A stretch of DNA of 64,000 bases, taken from the NCBI RefSeq assembly GCF_003046295.1, contig NZ_PZZN01000002.1, positions 1 through 64,000 of the forward strand, written 5' to 3'. This document shows positions 26,645-35,841 of the stretch, one piece after another (the stretch's first letter is position 1; each line of letters begins with the position of its first letter). Origin of the DNA: Sphingomonas aerolata. Its GTDB lineage: Bacteria; Pseudomonadota; Alphaproteobacteria; Sphingomonadales; Sphingomonadaceae. Position numbers and translations under genes: made by a program. The notes under the pieces were generated by a model. It ran no database searches. It saw nothing but the letters and a program-made list of their open reading frames with translations, and was not told the origin of the DNA.

Positions 26645-28504
26645 CTAGTCCAGCCGCGTCGACGTCCGCGCCGCCTGTCCCGCGGTCAGCAGGTCGCCGA
26701 TCGCGCCCGCGGGGCCTGCCGCGGACAGCGCGGTCATCGCGGAATCGAGCCGCGCCGGGTCGAAGCCTCCGACCGGCGCGGTCAGCATCGCGAACACGGG
26801 CGCGGTGGGGAGCGCGGCGAAGGCGCGGGCATAGCGCCGGTTGAGCCGTGCCAGCGCGGCTTCCTGTCCAAGCATCGCATGGGCGATCGCCTGGCGCAGG
26901 ACGATCGCCTGGCCCTCCGCGGACAGGCCGCCGCGCGCTCCGGGGGCGGGCAGCAGCGCGGTGCCGCTGGCGGCTAAGCCCGACCAGTCGCGCGCGTGCC
27001 AGTCGAATTCGGCGCGGATCGGCGTCGCGTCGCGGATGTCGGCAAGCGTCGCCACCGCTTCGGCGTGGCGGCCGAGCAGTTCGAGCGCGACCGCCTGAAG
27101 CCGGCGGCGCTCGTCCTGGATCCCGTCGGGATAAGGAATCATCGCGGTTTCGCGCAGCACGCGGACCGCAGCGTCGGGCGCGCCCGCCAGGATCCGCAGC
27201 GTCGCGACGCGGATCGACAAGGGGCCCTGTTCGACGTCGCGCTGCGTGGTGGACAGCCGGCGTTCGAGCAGTTCCGCGGCGCGGCGATAGAGCCCGGCCT
27301 GTTGCAGCCGGTCGGCGAGCATCCACACCACGCGGTCGCCGTCCGCCCCCGTCGGCATCAGGTCGCGATAGTCCCAGAGCAGACCGGCGGCGGTACCGAG
27401 CGGCATGGTCGATTGCGGCGCCACCAGCGCGACGAGATGCGCCTGGACGGTCGCCGACAGCGGCGCGGCGTCGGCGCCGACATTGCCGTAGCGCAGCAGC
27501 GCGGCAGCCGCCGCCAGCAGCGCGGGTTCGTCGCCACGGCGGGTGGCGAGGCTCATCGCCAGCGTCAGCCCGCGGCGTTCGACCATGCCCCCCCGCCAGC
27601 GGAACAGCAGCGCCGCCAGACGCCGCGCCGCGGCCGGCGGGGCGAGCGTACGCGCGGCCAGATCGGTCTCGATCGTGCCGAGCGTGGCTGCGGCGCGCTG
27701 TTCGGGATCGCCGGTGCGTGCGGCCAGATCGAACCAGCGACGGCTCGTCGCGGCGGCGCCGAGCGCACGGTCCGCCTCGCCGTGCAACAGCGCGGCCGCC
27801 GCGTCGGTCGCCGGGATGCGATCGAGCCAGTCGCGCGCCGGGCCGGGCCTCCCTGCGTCGATCGCCGCGCGCGCGGCGGCGAGGATGAAGGGGCGGCGCG
27901 CCTTGGCGCCACGCGCGTTCAGCGCGGGCATCGCACAGCCGAGCACGCCCAGCGCCGGCGCCGCACGACCCGCCTCCGCCAGGATCCGCATCCGCCACAG
28001 ACAGGTCTCGGGATCGGTCGCGAGCGCAGGGTCGTCGAGCGCCGCGATCGCCGGATCGGTCCGCCCGAGCCGCCCGAGCGCGACGCCGCGCGCGCGCCGC
28101 CACGCGGCGACCTTTGCAAGCCCGGTATCGTCGGCCGCCATCACGTCGAGCACGCCGAGCGCCTCGCCGGCGCGGTCGCGCGCGATCAGGGCGACCGCAT
28201 AGCGCCAGCGTGTCGCTTGCCGCGTCGCGGGCGTGGCGGTCGCGAGCGCCGCCCAGGCCGCCTGCTCGCTCATCGCGGTCCAGGCGGTGCGCGCCGGCGG
28301 CAGCGGCTGCGCGGCGAGCTCGGCGGCAAAGGGTACAGGCGCCGGGCGGGCGGGGGCGGGTAGCGACGGTTGCGCGGGCGTCGGCGTGCTCGGGTGAGGC
28401 GTGCTCGGGTGCGGCGCGCTCGGATGCGACGGTTCGGCAGCACGCGCGGCATGCGGTCCGGCCAGCCCCGCGCCGATCGCCAGCGCAATGGCGAGGCGGA
28501 TCAT
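26645..28504 (-). CDS. hypothetical exported helical-repeat (TPR-like) protein
   Basis: 619 aa. Signal peptide ~1-23 (ends ARAA), then a proline-rich linker with the short repeat HPSTP (~25-55). The remainder is almost purely alpha-helical and alanine/arginine/leucine rich, in ~34-residue units resembling tetratricopeptide repeats (e.g. AGEALGVLDVMAADDTGLAK). Start ATG 28504 overlaps the stop of the preceding 75-aa gene by 4 bp. It sits at the edge of the flagellar region, so an envelope role linked to flagella is possible but unproven. Confidence 0.75.
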   Translation of the reverse strand: MIRLAIALAIGAGLAGPHAARAAEPSHPSAPHPSTPHPSTPTPAQPSLPAPARPAPVPFAAELAAQPLPPARTAWTAMSEQAAWAALATATPATRQATRWRYAVALIARDRAGEALGVLDVMAADDTGLAKVAAWRRARGVALGRLGRTDPAIAALDDPALATDPETCLWRMRILAEAGRAAPALGVLGCAMPALNARGAKARRPFILAAARAAIDAGRPGPARDWLDRIPATDAAAALLHGEADRALGAAATSRRWFDLAARTGDPEQRAAATLGTIETDLAARTLAPPAAARRLAALLFRWRGGMVERRGLTLAMSLATRRGDEPALLAAAAALLRYGNVGADAAPLSATVQAHLVALVAPQSTMPLGTAAGLLWDYRDLMPTGADGDRVVWMLADRLQQAGLYRRAAELLERRLSTTQRDVEQGPLSIRVATLRILAGAPDAAVRVLRETAMIPYPDGIQDERRRLQAVALELLGRHAEAVATLADIRDATPIRAEFDWHARDWSGLAASGTALLPAPGARGGLSAEGQAIVLRQAIAHAMLGQEAALARLNRRYARAFAALPTAPVFAMLTAPVGGFDPARLDSAMTALSAAGPAGAIGDLLTAGQAARTSTRLD

Positions 28505-28728
28505 GCGAAGGCCAAGGTCACCGCGACTGCGGCAGCGGCGGCGGCGCCAAGGAACAGCAGCGCGAACACGATCGTCGCGACCCTGTTGCCTGCAGCGGCA
28601 TGATGACCATCGCCCGGTCCGGCCGCGGGCATCGGCGCGATCGCCGTTGCATCGCCGCGCCGGCGGGCGTCCGTCTCGGCACCGTTCGCGACGATCCTGA
28701 CGCGCGCGGGTTTCTGATCGTGGCTCAC
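28501..28728 (-). CDS. hypothetical small membrane protein
   Basis: 75 aa, family not recognised. A charged N-terminal half (~1-45) precedes one strongly hydrophobic C-terminal helix (~50-73). The stop codon overlaps the start of the following exported helical-repeat gene by ATGA, indicating a two-gene operon. It may anchor or assist the larger protein. Confidence 0.65.
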   Translation of the reverse strand: MSHDQKPARVRIVANGAETDARRRGDATAIAPMPAAGPGDGHHAAAGNRVATIVFALLFLGAAAAAAVAVTLAFA

Positions 28729-28843
28729 TTGCGCTCCATCCCTCCGCTATCCTCCTATTATAGAGGCAAAGACCTGCGGATCGTCGGCATCGGCCGGCAT
28801 TCGGGGCGACGTCCCGACGAAACCACAAACCGGAGCCCGAGCG

Positions 28844-29296
28844 ATGCGCACCCGCCCTTCACCCAAGCAGATCGCGCTGCTGATCGCTGCGCTGCTGACC
28901 GCGCCAGCCATGGCGCCGGGCGCGGCGGCGTCCGAAGGGGGCGGGGCGGAAGGAGGCGGGGCGGAAGGTGAACCCGTACGGCCGTCGCCGCTGTTCGTGA
29001 TGCTCGATCCACTCGACGTGCCAATCGTCGAGGGCGATCGCGCGGACGGACGGCTGAAGGTCAAGCTGGTGCTCCAGGCCGCGGATGTCGCGGGCGCGGG
29101 CGCGATCGAGACGCGTCGGCCCGAACTGCGCGAGGCGGCGCTGGTCGCGTCGATCGAATTCGCGCGGTTGCATGCCTCCGCGTCGACGCCGGTCGATGCA
29201 CGGCGACTGGCGCAGGACGTCTCCACGGCACTGCGCCGGGTCGATCCGACGATCGCGGCCGTGTTGCTGGTCGAGGTGGCGGCGCGCCGCGCCTGA
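28844..29296 (+). CDS. FliL-like exported protein
   Basis: 150 aa. Hydrophobic N-terminal signal/anchor (~9-30), a Gly/Glu-rich repeat (GGGAEGGGAEGE), then a compact domain. Its order (LDVPIVEGDRADGRLKVKLVLQ, then RRPELREAALVASIEFARL, then a final strand VAAVLLVEVAARR-like) resembles the periplasmic domain of FliL, which supports the flagellar stator. Typical FliL is 150-180 aa with an uncleaved anchor. The flagellar neighbourhood supports the call, but similarity is judged only by eye. Confidence 0.5.
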   Translation: MRTRPSPKQIALLIAALLTAPAMAPGAAASEGGGAEGGGAEGEPVRPSPLFVMLDPLDVPIVEGDRADGRLKVKLVLQAADVAGAGAIETRRPELREAALVASIEFARLHASASTPVDARRLAQDVSTALRRVDPTIAAVLLVEVAARRA

Positions 29297-29342
29297 TCGC
29301 GCTCAAGTCCGCGCGCTGCGCCGAACCCCGGCCCGGCGTGTC

Positions 29343-29648
29343 TCAGGCGTTGGCGTTCAGCCCGTGCCGCGTCGCGCGGGGGCGGGTCGGCAACGGGGTG
29401 ACGTCTGCCACGCGTTCGGGCCGGCCGGCGCGACGGCAGGCGAAGTCTTCGATTCGCGCGCCGGTGATCCGCGGCGACAGCAGCAGCAGCGCGATGCAGT
29501 CGGCGATGTCGGGATCATGCTCGCTGCCGATCGTCTCGACGACGTCGTCGAGCGTCATGCCCGGCGCGGTCAGCGCACAGGCCGCCGCGGCGGACCACAG
29601 CGCATGCGGGTCGGTGACCGAGAGCGACAGCGAAACGCGGTAGTCCAT
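29343..29648 (-). CDS. hypothetical protein in the flagellar region
   Basis: 101 aa, no recognised family, no membrane segment. It begins MDYRVSLSLSVTDPHALW and is rich in Ala and Leu, probably a small soluble alpha/beta protein with an Arg/Pro-rich C-terminal tail. It lies between the FliL-like gene and flagellin, on the flagellin strand but separated from it by a strong terminator. Confidence 0.55.
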   Translation of the reverse strand: MDYRVSLSLSVTDPHALWSAAAACALTAPGMTLDDVVETIGSEHDPDIADCIALLLLSPRITGARIEDFACRRAGRPERVADVTPLPTRPRATRHGLNANA

Positions 29649-29775
29649 GACCTCATCCTCTCCGGTCGTTCGTGGCTGGTCCGCCCGCCGGTTCGCTCGA
29701 CCCTAGTCGAACCGGGCCGCACGGCTATTAAGGGATTACCCGTATCCAGGCGCGCCGCCGCCTGAAAACAGGCAT

Positions 29776-29811
29776 GAAAAAACCGGGGTGGCCGATCGGC
29801 CACCCCGGTTT
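29776..29811 (-). terminator. strong intrinsic terminator of the flagellin gene
   Basis: A perfect 30-bp palindrome at 29781-29810 (15-bp arms beginning AACCGGGGTGGCCGA). On the minus strand the stem is followed by a run of T (TTTTTT), giving a textbook Rho-independent terminator 58 bp after the flagellin stop codon. Confidence 0.9.
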
Positions 29812-29868
29812 CCACGACCCCCCGCCGATGTGCTTGGGGGACTTGGCGGGATCGTGTCTCGTACCGGC

Positions 29869-30747
29869 TTACCGGAACAGCGAGGTGATCGTCTGCGGTG
29901 CCTGGTTGGCGATCGACAGCGCCTGAACGCCAAGCTGCTGCTTGACCTGCAGTGCCTGCAGCTTCGCCGATTCCTTGGCCAGATCCGCGTCGACCAGCTT
30001 GCCGACGCCGCTTTCGATCGCGTCCGACAGCTTGCTGGTGAACGTCATCTGTGCGTCGATCTTGCGCGACCCCGAGCCGAGATCGCTCAGCTTGGTGTTG
30101 AGCGAGCTGCCCAGCGTGTCCAGGGTATCGACCATCGCCTTGGCCTTGGCAGCCGTGTCGATTTCCGAATCCTGGCCGAGCACGCCGGTACCCACGCCCG
30201 CGGACGCGGTTTCCGTCGCCGGCAGGTCGATTTCCTGGTTGGCGATGGAGAGCGTATCGGGATCGTAGGTGTCGGTGCCGGTTGCCTTGTTGGTCAGCGA
30301 CTGCAACGCACTCACGGTGCCGCCGCCGGTCTTGAGCAGGTTCGTACCGTTGAACTCGGACGAATCGACGATCGTGCTGATCTGGTCGCGAAGGGCGGTG
30401 AAGTCCTTGTTGTACGCAGCGCGGCTCTCGTCGCTGATGCCATCGTCCGACGCCTGCTTGGCGAGCGTCTTCATCTGGTTGACGACGTCCGAGATCTGCT
30501 CTGCGCCTGCGACCGCAACGTCGGCCACGCTCTTCGCCCGGCTGAGCGAGGAGTTGACCGCCTTGAGGCCACCCAGATCGCCGCGAAGGCCCTGGGCGAT
30601 CGTGAAGGCTGCCGAATCGTCCTTGGTCGATGCGACGTTCAGGCCGCTGTTGATGCGGCTCTGGACGACGGACAGACCCTTGCTGGTCTCGTTGAGGGCC
30701 TGGAGGGCCGCCATCGCGCCAACATTGGTGTTAACGGACATTCCCAT
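29869..30747 (-). CDS. fliC: flagellin
   Basis: 292 aa. The N-terminal D0/D1 region is conserved (SVNTNVGAMAALQALNETSKGL, SRINSGLNVASTKDD) and so is the C-terminal one (AQMTFTSKLSDAIESGVGKLVD...ALSIANQAPQTITSLFR). The central variable domain is short, as in other alphaproteobacterial flagellins. AGGAAG lies 8 nt before ATG 30747. The gene has its own terminator, and a GC-rich hairpin lies in its upstream region (30813-30837). Coding sequence looks intact although nearby flagellar genes are broken. Confidence 0.96.
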   Translation of the reverse strand: MGMSVNTNVGAMAALQALNETSKGLSVVQSRINSGLNVASTKDDSAAFTIAQGLRGDLGGLKAVNSSLSRAKSVADVAVAGAEQISDVVNQMKTLAKQASDDGISDESRAAYNKDFTALRDQISTIVDSSEFNGTNLLKTGGGTVSALQSLTNKATGTDTYDPDTLSIANQEIDLPATETASAGVGTGVLGQDSEIDTAAKAKAMVDTLDTLGSSLNTKLSDLGSGSRKIDAQMTFTSKLSDAIESGVGKLVDADLAKESAKLQALQVKQQLGVQALSIANQAPQTITSLFR

Positions 30748-30812
30748 GATATTCTTCCTTCTGGAATAGTCGGTCGCTTCTGCGTCCTTGAGCCGTACGG
30801 CGGCTCGCCGAC

Positions 30813-30837
30813 GGAGCGGTCAGATCCGACCCGCTCC
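30813..30837 (-). terminator. hairpin between flgH and flagellin
   Basis: GGAGCGGTC and GACCCGCTCC form a stem with a one-base bulge, 66 bp before the flagellin start and 68 bp after flgH. It may end flgH transcription or structure the flagellin leader. No T run. Confidence 0.35.
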
Positions 30838-30904
30838 TTATTCTGGGAAGAAATCCGGATAGTTGGTCGCGCTGCGCGGATTATTTGCAGCGTGGGCACG
30901 CGCC

Positions 30905-31636
30905 TCAGAACGGAAAGAGGGCGTCGTAGATCTGCTGGCCCCAGCGTGCCTGCTGCGCCTGCGTCAGCTGGCCGCGGCCGCCATAGCTGATCCGTGCCTC
31001 GGCGATCTGCGTGTGGCGGATGCTGTTGTCGCGGCTGATATCCTGCGGGCGCACCATGCCGGTCACGATCAGCTCGCGCAGCTCGTAATTGACGCGGATC
31101 TCCTGGCGGCCGCGGATCATCAGATTGCCGTTGGGCAGCACGTCGGTGACGATCGCCGACATCGTCATGCTGATTGTTTCCGACCGGCTGATATTGCCCG
31201 ATCCGTTGAACTGCGACTTCGAATTGCCGGCGATCAGCGGATCGGGCGTCGCGACGCCGAGCCCGAGTGCTGCGGTCAGCCCCGCATTCTCGGAGCCGCC
31301 GCGCGTGCGTGCGGTCGTGTTGCCGACCTCGGCGCGGTCCTGAACGTTGATCCGCACGGTCAGGATGTCGCCCTTGCGCGCGGCGCGCTGGTCGCCGAGA
31401 AACGCACCCGCGCCCGCGCGGAACAGCGATGCGTCGGGGGGCGCCAGGGCCAGTGGCGGCGCAGCCGGGCGACGGCTCGGCTGGCCGAGCGAATCCTCGG
31501 TCAGCGGGGTGTCGACCGCGGTCATCTCGCTGAGTTTCGGCGCCTTGCCGATCGTCTTGAGCTGGCCGATCGTGCCGCAGCCCGACAGGGCGGTCGCGCC
31601 GGCGAGGATCAGGAACATTGTCGCGGGTCTGGTCAT
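30905..31636 (-). CDS. flgH: flagellar L-ring lipoprotein FlgH
   Basis: 243 aa. Signal with lipobox ALSGC, then the FlgH core (GDILTVRINVQDRAEVGNTT, FNGSGNISRSETISMTMSAIVTDVLPNGNLMI, VRPQDISRDNSI). It forms the outer-membrane ring around the flagellar rod. Start ATG 31636 is preferred because AGGAG lies 7 nt upstream; ATG 31651 would overlap the flgA stop by 4 bp instead. Confidence 0.95.
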   Translation of the reverse strand: MTRPATMFLILAGATALSGCGTIGQLKTIGKAPKLSEMTAVDTPLTEDSLGQPSRRPAAPPLALAPPDASLFRAGAGAFLGDQRAARKGDILTVRINVQDRAEVGNTTARTRGGSENAGLTAALGLGVATPDPLIAGNSKSQFNGSGNISRSETISMTMSAIVTDVLPNGNLMIRGRQEIRVNYELRELIVTGMVRPQDISRDNSIRHTQIAEARISYGGRGQLTQAQQARWGQQIYDALFPF

Positions 31637-31647
31637 CGCATGTCTCC

Positions 31648-32106
31648 TCATTGCGCGGCGACGCGGACGCTGCCCGCGCCCGTGACGACGCCGTCGACGC
31701 TGTGGTTGGTGGACAGCGTGACGACGCGGACGACATCGCCTAGGCCGCCCGCCGCCAGCGCCCGCGCCGCGGTGGTGATCGCAAACCCGCGACCCTGGAG
31801 CGACAGCGTCACCGCCTCGCCGCGGCGCACCAGCCGGGGCGCGACGAGATCGCCGGCGCGGACCATCGTGCCCGCGGGCAGCACGCGCACCGCCTCACGC
31901 CCGCTCGCCGCGTCCGCCGCCAGCACGCCGCGCGCGGCGACCGCGGCCCGCGGCTGCAGCTCGAAATCGGTCGCGCTCAGGATGTCGCCGCGCGCGATCG
32001 CGCGGGTGAGCACCGCGACGGGCGTCTCGACGGGATCCGCCGCCTGCGCCGGGGACGCAGCCCCCGATGCCAGCAGCAGCGCGACGGCGATTGCCAGGCG
32101 GCTCAT
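31648..32106 (-). CDS. flgA: flagellar P-ring assembly chaperone FlgA
   Basis: 152 aa with a Sec signal (~1-22, ends PAQA), followed by an SAF-type domain (VAVLTRAIARGDILSATDFE) and the C-terminal FlgA part (VRAGDLVAPRLVRRGEAVTLSLQGRGFAIT). It helps P-ring (FlgI) polymerisation in the periplasm. It overlaps the end of flgG by ATGA, keeping the usual flgG-flgA-flgH order. Confidence 0.93.
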   Translation of the reverse strand: MSRLAIAVALLLASGAASPAQAADPVETPVAVLTRAIARGDILSATDFELQPRAAVAARGVLAADAASGREAVRVLPAGTMVRAGDLVAPRLVRRGEAVTLSLQGRGFAITTAARALAAGGLGDVVRVVTLSTNHSVDGVVTGAGSVRVAAQ

Positions 32107-32828
32107 CGGAGCTGGCTCGAGGTCGCGAGCATCTCGTCCGCGGTCTTCACCACGCGGCTGTTCATCTCATAGGCGCGCTGCGCGGTAATCAGCGCGGTGA
32201 TCTCCGACACCGGATTGACGTTCGACGCCTCGACAAAGCCCTGCAGCGTGTCGCCAAAGCCCGGCTGGCCCGGCGCGGCGACGGTCGGCTGCCCGGACGA
32301 GGCGGTTTCGAGAAAGAGGTTGCCGCCCTGCGCCTCGAGCCCCGCCTCGTTGACGAAGGTCGCGAGCTGGATCTGGCCGACGGTCTGCAGCGCGGGATCG
32401 TTGGCGAGCTTGACCTGGACCTCGCCGGTCTTCGAGATCGCGACGTCAACCGCCTCGGGCGGGATGACGATCGTGGGTTCGACGCGGAAGCCGTCCGCGG
32501 TGACCAGCTCGCCCTGTTCGGACAGCTGGAACGATCCGTCGCGGGTGAAGCCGATCTGCCCCGAAGGCAGCGTCACCTGGAAATAGCCGCGCCCCTGGAT
32601 CGCGATGTCATAGCGGTTGCCGGTCTGGTTGGGCGCACCCTGTTCGGTGATGCGGTAGACGCCACCGGTCTTCACGCCCGCGCCGATCTGGATCCCGGTC
32701 GGCACCTTGGCCTGGCCGTCGCCGCCTGCCGCCGAACCCGGGCGCGTCTCCTGCTGATAGAGCAGGTCCTGGAATGCCGCGCGCTGGCGCTTGAACCCGG
32801 TGGTGTTCATGTTGGCGAACGTCAACAC
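32103..32828 (-). pseudogene. flgG: flgG, distal rod protein, 5'-truncated
   Basis: The reading frame is open for 241 codons and is clearly FlgG from NTTGFKRQRAAFQDLLYQQ to the C-terminal AYEMNSRVVKTADEMLATSSQLR. The first ~25 residues of the family, including the N-terminal coiled-coil/export helix and the NNLAN start of the rod motif, are absent. Instead the frame runs backwards into flgK sequence; only a weak GTG (32828) or internal ATG (32810) is available and no ribosome site is present. FlgG normally has ~262 aa. Expected to be non-functional. Confidence 0.85.
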
Positions 32829-34827
32829 GCCGGGCTATGCGCGCGAGACGGTCGCGTTGCAGACGGGGGTCACCGCAGGCCGCGTCAACGGCGTGGTGGT
32901 CGGCGAACCCGGCCGCGTCGCGGACAAGTTCCTCGAAGCGACCGTCTATGGCCGCAGCGGCGATGCGGGCCGCGCCGAGGTCGAGGCGGGCTATCTCGAC
33001 CGGTTGCAGTCGCTGCTCGGCGCGACCGGGTCCGAATCCGCGCTGCCCGCGCGGCTCGACGCGATCGCTGCGACCGCGACCGCGATGGCGGGCGCCAATG
33101 GCGGGTCCGCGGTCACCGCGCCCTTTGTCGGCATGGTCGAGGACGCGATCGGATCGATGCGCCAGCTCGGTCGCGACGTCGACGTCCTGCGCGGCGATAT
33201 CGAGGGCGAGGTCGGTGACACGGTCGAGCGGGTCAACGCGCTGCTGCGCACGGTCGACACGCTCAACGATTCGATTTCGCGGCTGCAGGGGCTGGGGCGC
33301 AGCGCGTCGGGCCCCGCCGACCGCCGCACCACCGCGCTCGAGGAGCTCAGCGCGCTGATCGGCATCACCGCGCGCGAACAGCCGAGCGGGCGGGTGACGA
33401 TCGATACCGCCTCGGGCGTACCGCTGCTCGACCAGCGGCTGCGCCAGCTCTCCTATCCCGCCAGCGGCGTCGGCAGCGCGCAGCCGGTCTATCCGACGAT
33501 CGACGTCCGGTTCGCCGAGGCGGACGGCACGCTCGGCGCGGCGACCGGGACGACGCTCGACACGCCGGCGATGGGCGGGCGGCTCGGCGGGCTGCTCGAC
33601 CTGCGCGACCGGCAGTTGCCGGCGTTCTCGGCGCGGGTCGAGACGCTGTTCGCAGGACTCGCGCGGACGATCAATGCCGCGTCCAACACCGGCTCGGCGG
33701 TCCCGCCGCCCGCGATACCCACCGGCCGCGCGACCGCGCTGACCGGTGGCGACCGGCTGGGGTTCACCGGTGCGGCGCTGATCGCGGTGACGCGGTCGGA
33801 CGGCACGATGGTCGCCGGCACCACGCTCGACTTCGACGCGCTCGGCGCGGCCGCGACGGTCGACGATGCGATCGCGGCGATCAATACCGGCCTGGGCGGT
33901 GCGGCGACCGCGTCGTTCGCCAACGGCACGCTCACCATCGCCGCGACCGGGGCAGGGACTGGCGTCGCCATCGCGCAGGACACCGCGCGGCCGAGTGCGC
34001 GCGCGGGGATCGGCCTGTCGCACTATTTCGGGTTGAACGACATCGTCCGCAGCGACACGAGCATGCTGGTGCCGTCGGGGTTCACCACCGCCGATCCGCA
34101 TCGCTTCGCCGCCGGCGAGGCGGTCGATTTCGCCTTGCGCGATTCGTCGGGCCGGCTGGTCGCGCGCTATGCGCTGACGGGGGCGACGGGGCCGAGCTAT
34201 GGCGACCTGATCGACGAGCTCAACGCCAGTCCGCTCGGCGGCTATGGCCAGTTCGCACTCGACGACGCCGGGCGCCTGCGGTTCTCGGCCACCCGCGCCG
34301 AATCGGGGGCGATGCTCTCGGTCCTGTCCGACACGACCGACCGCGGCGGCACCGGACGCGGCTTTGCGGCGATCACCGGGCTGGGCGCGGCGGGGGCGGG
34401 GCTCGACAGCGCCGGGGTCCGCCGCGACGTCCTCGCCGACCCGACCCGCCTCCCGCTCGCACGGCTTCAGCCCGTCGCGGTGGGGACCAAGGCGCTCGGG
34501 CCGAGCGACCGGCGCGGCGCGACCGCGCTGGTCGATGCGCTGGCGAGTGCGGTCGATCTCGGCGATGCGGGGACGATGACGATCGCGCGCTTCTCCGCGG
34601 TCGTGCTGGGCGATGCGGGATCCGCCGCGTCGCGCGCCACCGATCGCGCGGACCAGATGGGCGCACGCCGCGACGACGCGATCAACCGCCGCGACAGCGT
34701 CTCGGGCGTCAATATCGACGAGGAGCTCGGCCAGATGGTCGTGCTCCAGAACAGCTATGCCGCCGCCGCGCGCGTCATGACCACCGCGAGCGAGATGTAC
34801 GACACGCTTCTCGGCATGATCAGATAG
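32809..34827 (+). pseudogene. flgK: flgK, hook-filament junction protein, 5'-truncated
   Basis: Open for 672 codons from ATG 32809 (LANVNTPGYARETVALQTG) through to the FlgK C-terminus (SGVNIDEELGQMVVLQNSYAAAARVMTTASEMYDTLLGMI). The first ~25 residues, the helix that starts the D0 coiled coil and carries the export signal, are missing. The sequence before the ATG is flgG on the opposite strand, and there is no ribosome site. The rest shows no frameshift. FlgK caps the hook before flagellin assembly; this copy should not be made or exported properly. Confidence 0.85.
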
Positions 34828-34838
34828 GACCAGCATCG

Positions 34839-35747
34839 ATGACCCGCATCGCCACCATCCCGCTCCAGCGGACGCTGACCGACGCGGTCCAGAAGGCGCA
34901 GCAGCGGCTCGCGCAGACGCAGCTGCAGCTCAATTCGGGCAAGAAGGCGAAGGACCTCGCCGATCTCGGCAGCGCCGCGGTCCGCACGTTGTCGGCGCGC
35001 AGTGCGCTGTCGATGCAGGCGGCGCAGAGCGCGGCGACGACCCGGCTCGGCACGACCTTGTCGCTGTACGAGGCCAATATCACCGCGATCGACACGATCG
35101 CCGGCGATCTCCGGACACAGCTGATGACCGCGGTCGGCACCGGCGCGACGCCCGCGCTCGGCAGCGCGATCGAAAGCGCCTTCAGCCAGTTCCGCTCCGC
35201 GCTCAACGCGACCGACGGCAGCGAGCCGCTGTTCGCCGGCGCGCAGGGCGACGCGATCCCGTTCAAGCCCGCGACGCTCGCCGAGACCGCGGGCACGACG
35301 ACGCAGGCCGCATTCGGCAATGACGACGTCCGCGCCTCGGCGTCGATCGGCGGCGGCGCGACGCTGACCTATGGCGTCACCGCGAGCGAGCTCGGCGACG
35401 GCGTGCTCGCCGCGTTCCGGACGCTGGCCGAGGCCGGGCCGATCGGCGCCAGCCCCAGCGCAGACCAGGCCGCGGCGCTCAAGACCGCGATCGCGCAGCT
35501 CGACGCCGCCTTGCCGCAGGTCCGCGGGCTCAACGCCGCCAACGGCCTCCGCCAGGCGCAGATCGAGACGCTCGGCGCGCGCGCCGCCGATCGCGCCGCG
35601 CTGCTCGAGAAGATCGTCTCGGACAACGAGGACGCGGATTACGGCCAGATCTCGATGGACCTGATGCAGCGCAAGACGATGCTCGAGGCGAGCTATTCGG
35701 TGTTCGGCAAGGTCGCCGGCCTCAGCCTCGTCGCCTATCTGCGCTGA
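34839..35747 (+). CDS. flgL: flagellar hook-filament junction protein FlgL
   Basis: 302 aa, flagellin-like at both ends: N-terminus MTRIATIPLQRTLTDAVQKAQQRLAQTQ with LNSGKKAKD, C-terminus DADYGQISMDLMQRKTMLEASYSVFGKVAGLSLVAYL. It lies 11 bp after flgK on the same strand, the usual flgK-flgL order. Intact, but with flgK truncated and no promoter evident upstream its expression is doubtful. Confidence 0.93.
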   Translation: MTRIATIPLQRTLTDAVQKAQQRLAQTQLQLNSGKKAKDLADLGSAAVRTLSARSALSMQAAQSAATTRLGTTLSLYEANITAIDTIAGDLRTQLMTAVGTGATPALGSAIESAFSQFRSALNATDGSEPLFAGAQGDAIPFKPATLAETAGTTTQAAFGNDDVRASASIGGGATLTYGVTASELGDGVLAAFRTLAEAGPIGASPSADQAAALKTAIAQLDAALPQVRGLNAANGLRQAQIETLGARAADRAALLEKIVSDNEDADYGQISMDLMQRKTMLEASYSVFGKVAGLSLVAYLR

Positions 35748-35841
35748 CGCCCGCGGCTCGGGCACCCGGCGCCGCAGCGGTTGCGCCTGCCGTCTGCGCG
35801 AATTACGGCGAGCTTTTCCCGTTCGGTCCGGAGACCTCCCC

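Noticed and set aside
30748..30904. sigma-54 or sigma-28 promoter before flagellin
   Set aside because: No sequence matched the GG-N10-GC or TAAA-N15-CCGATAA patterns convincingly.
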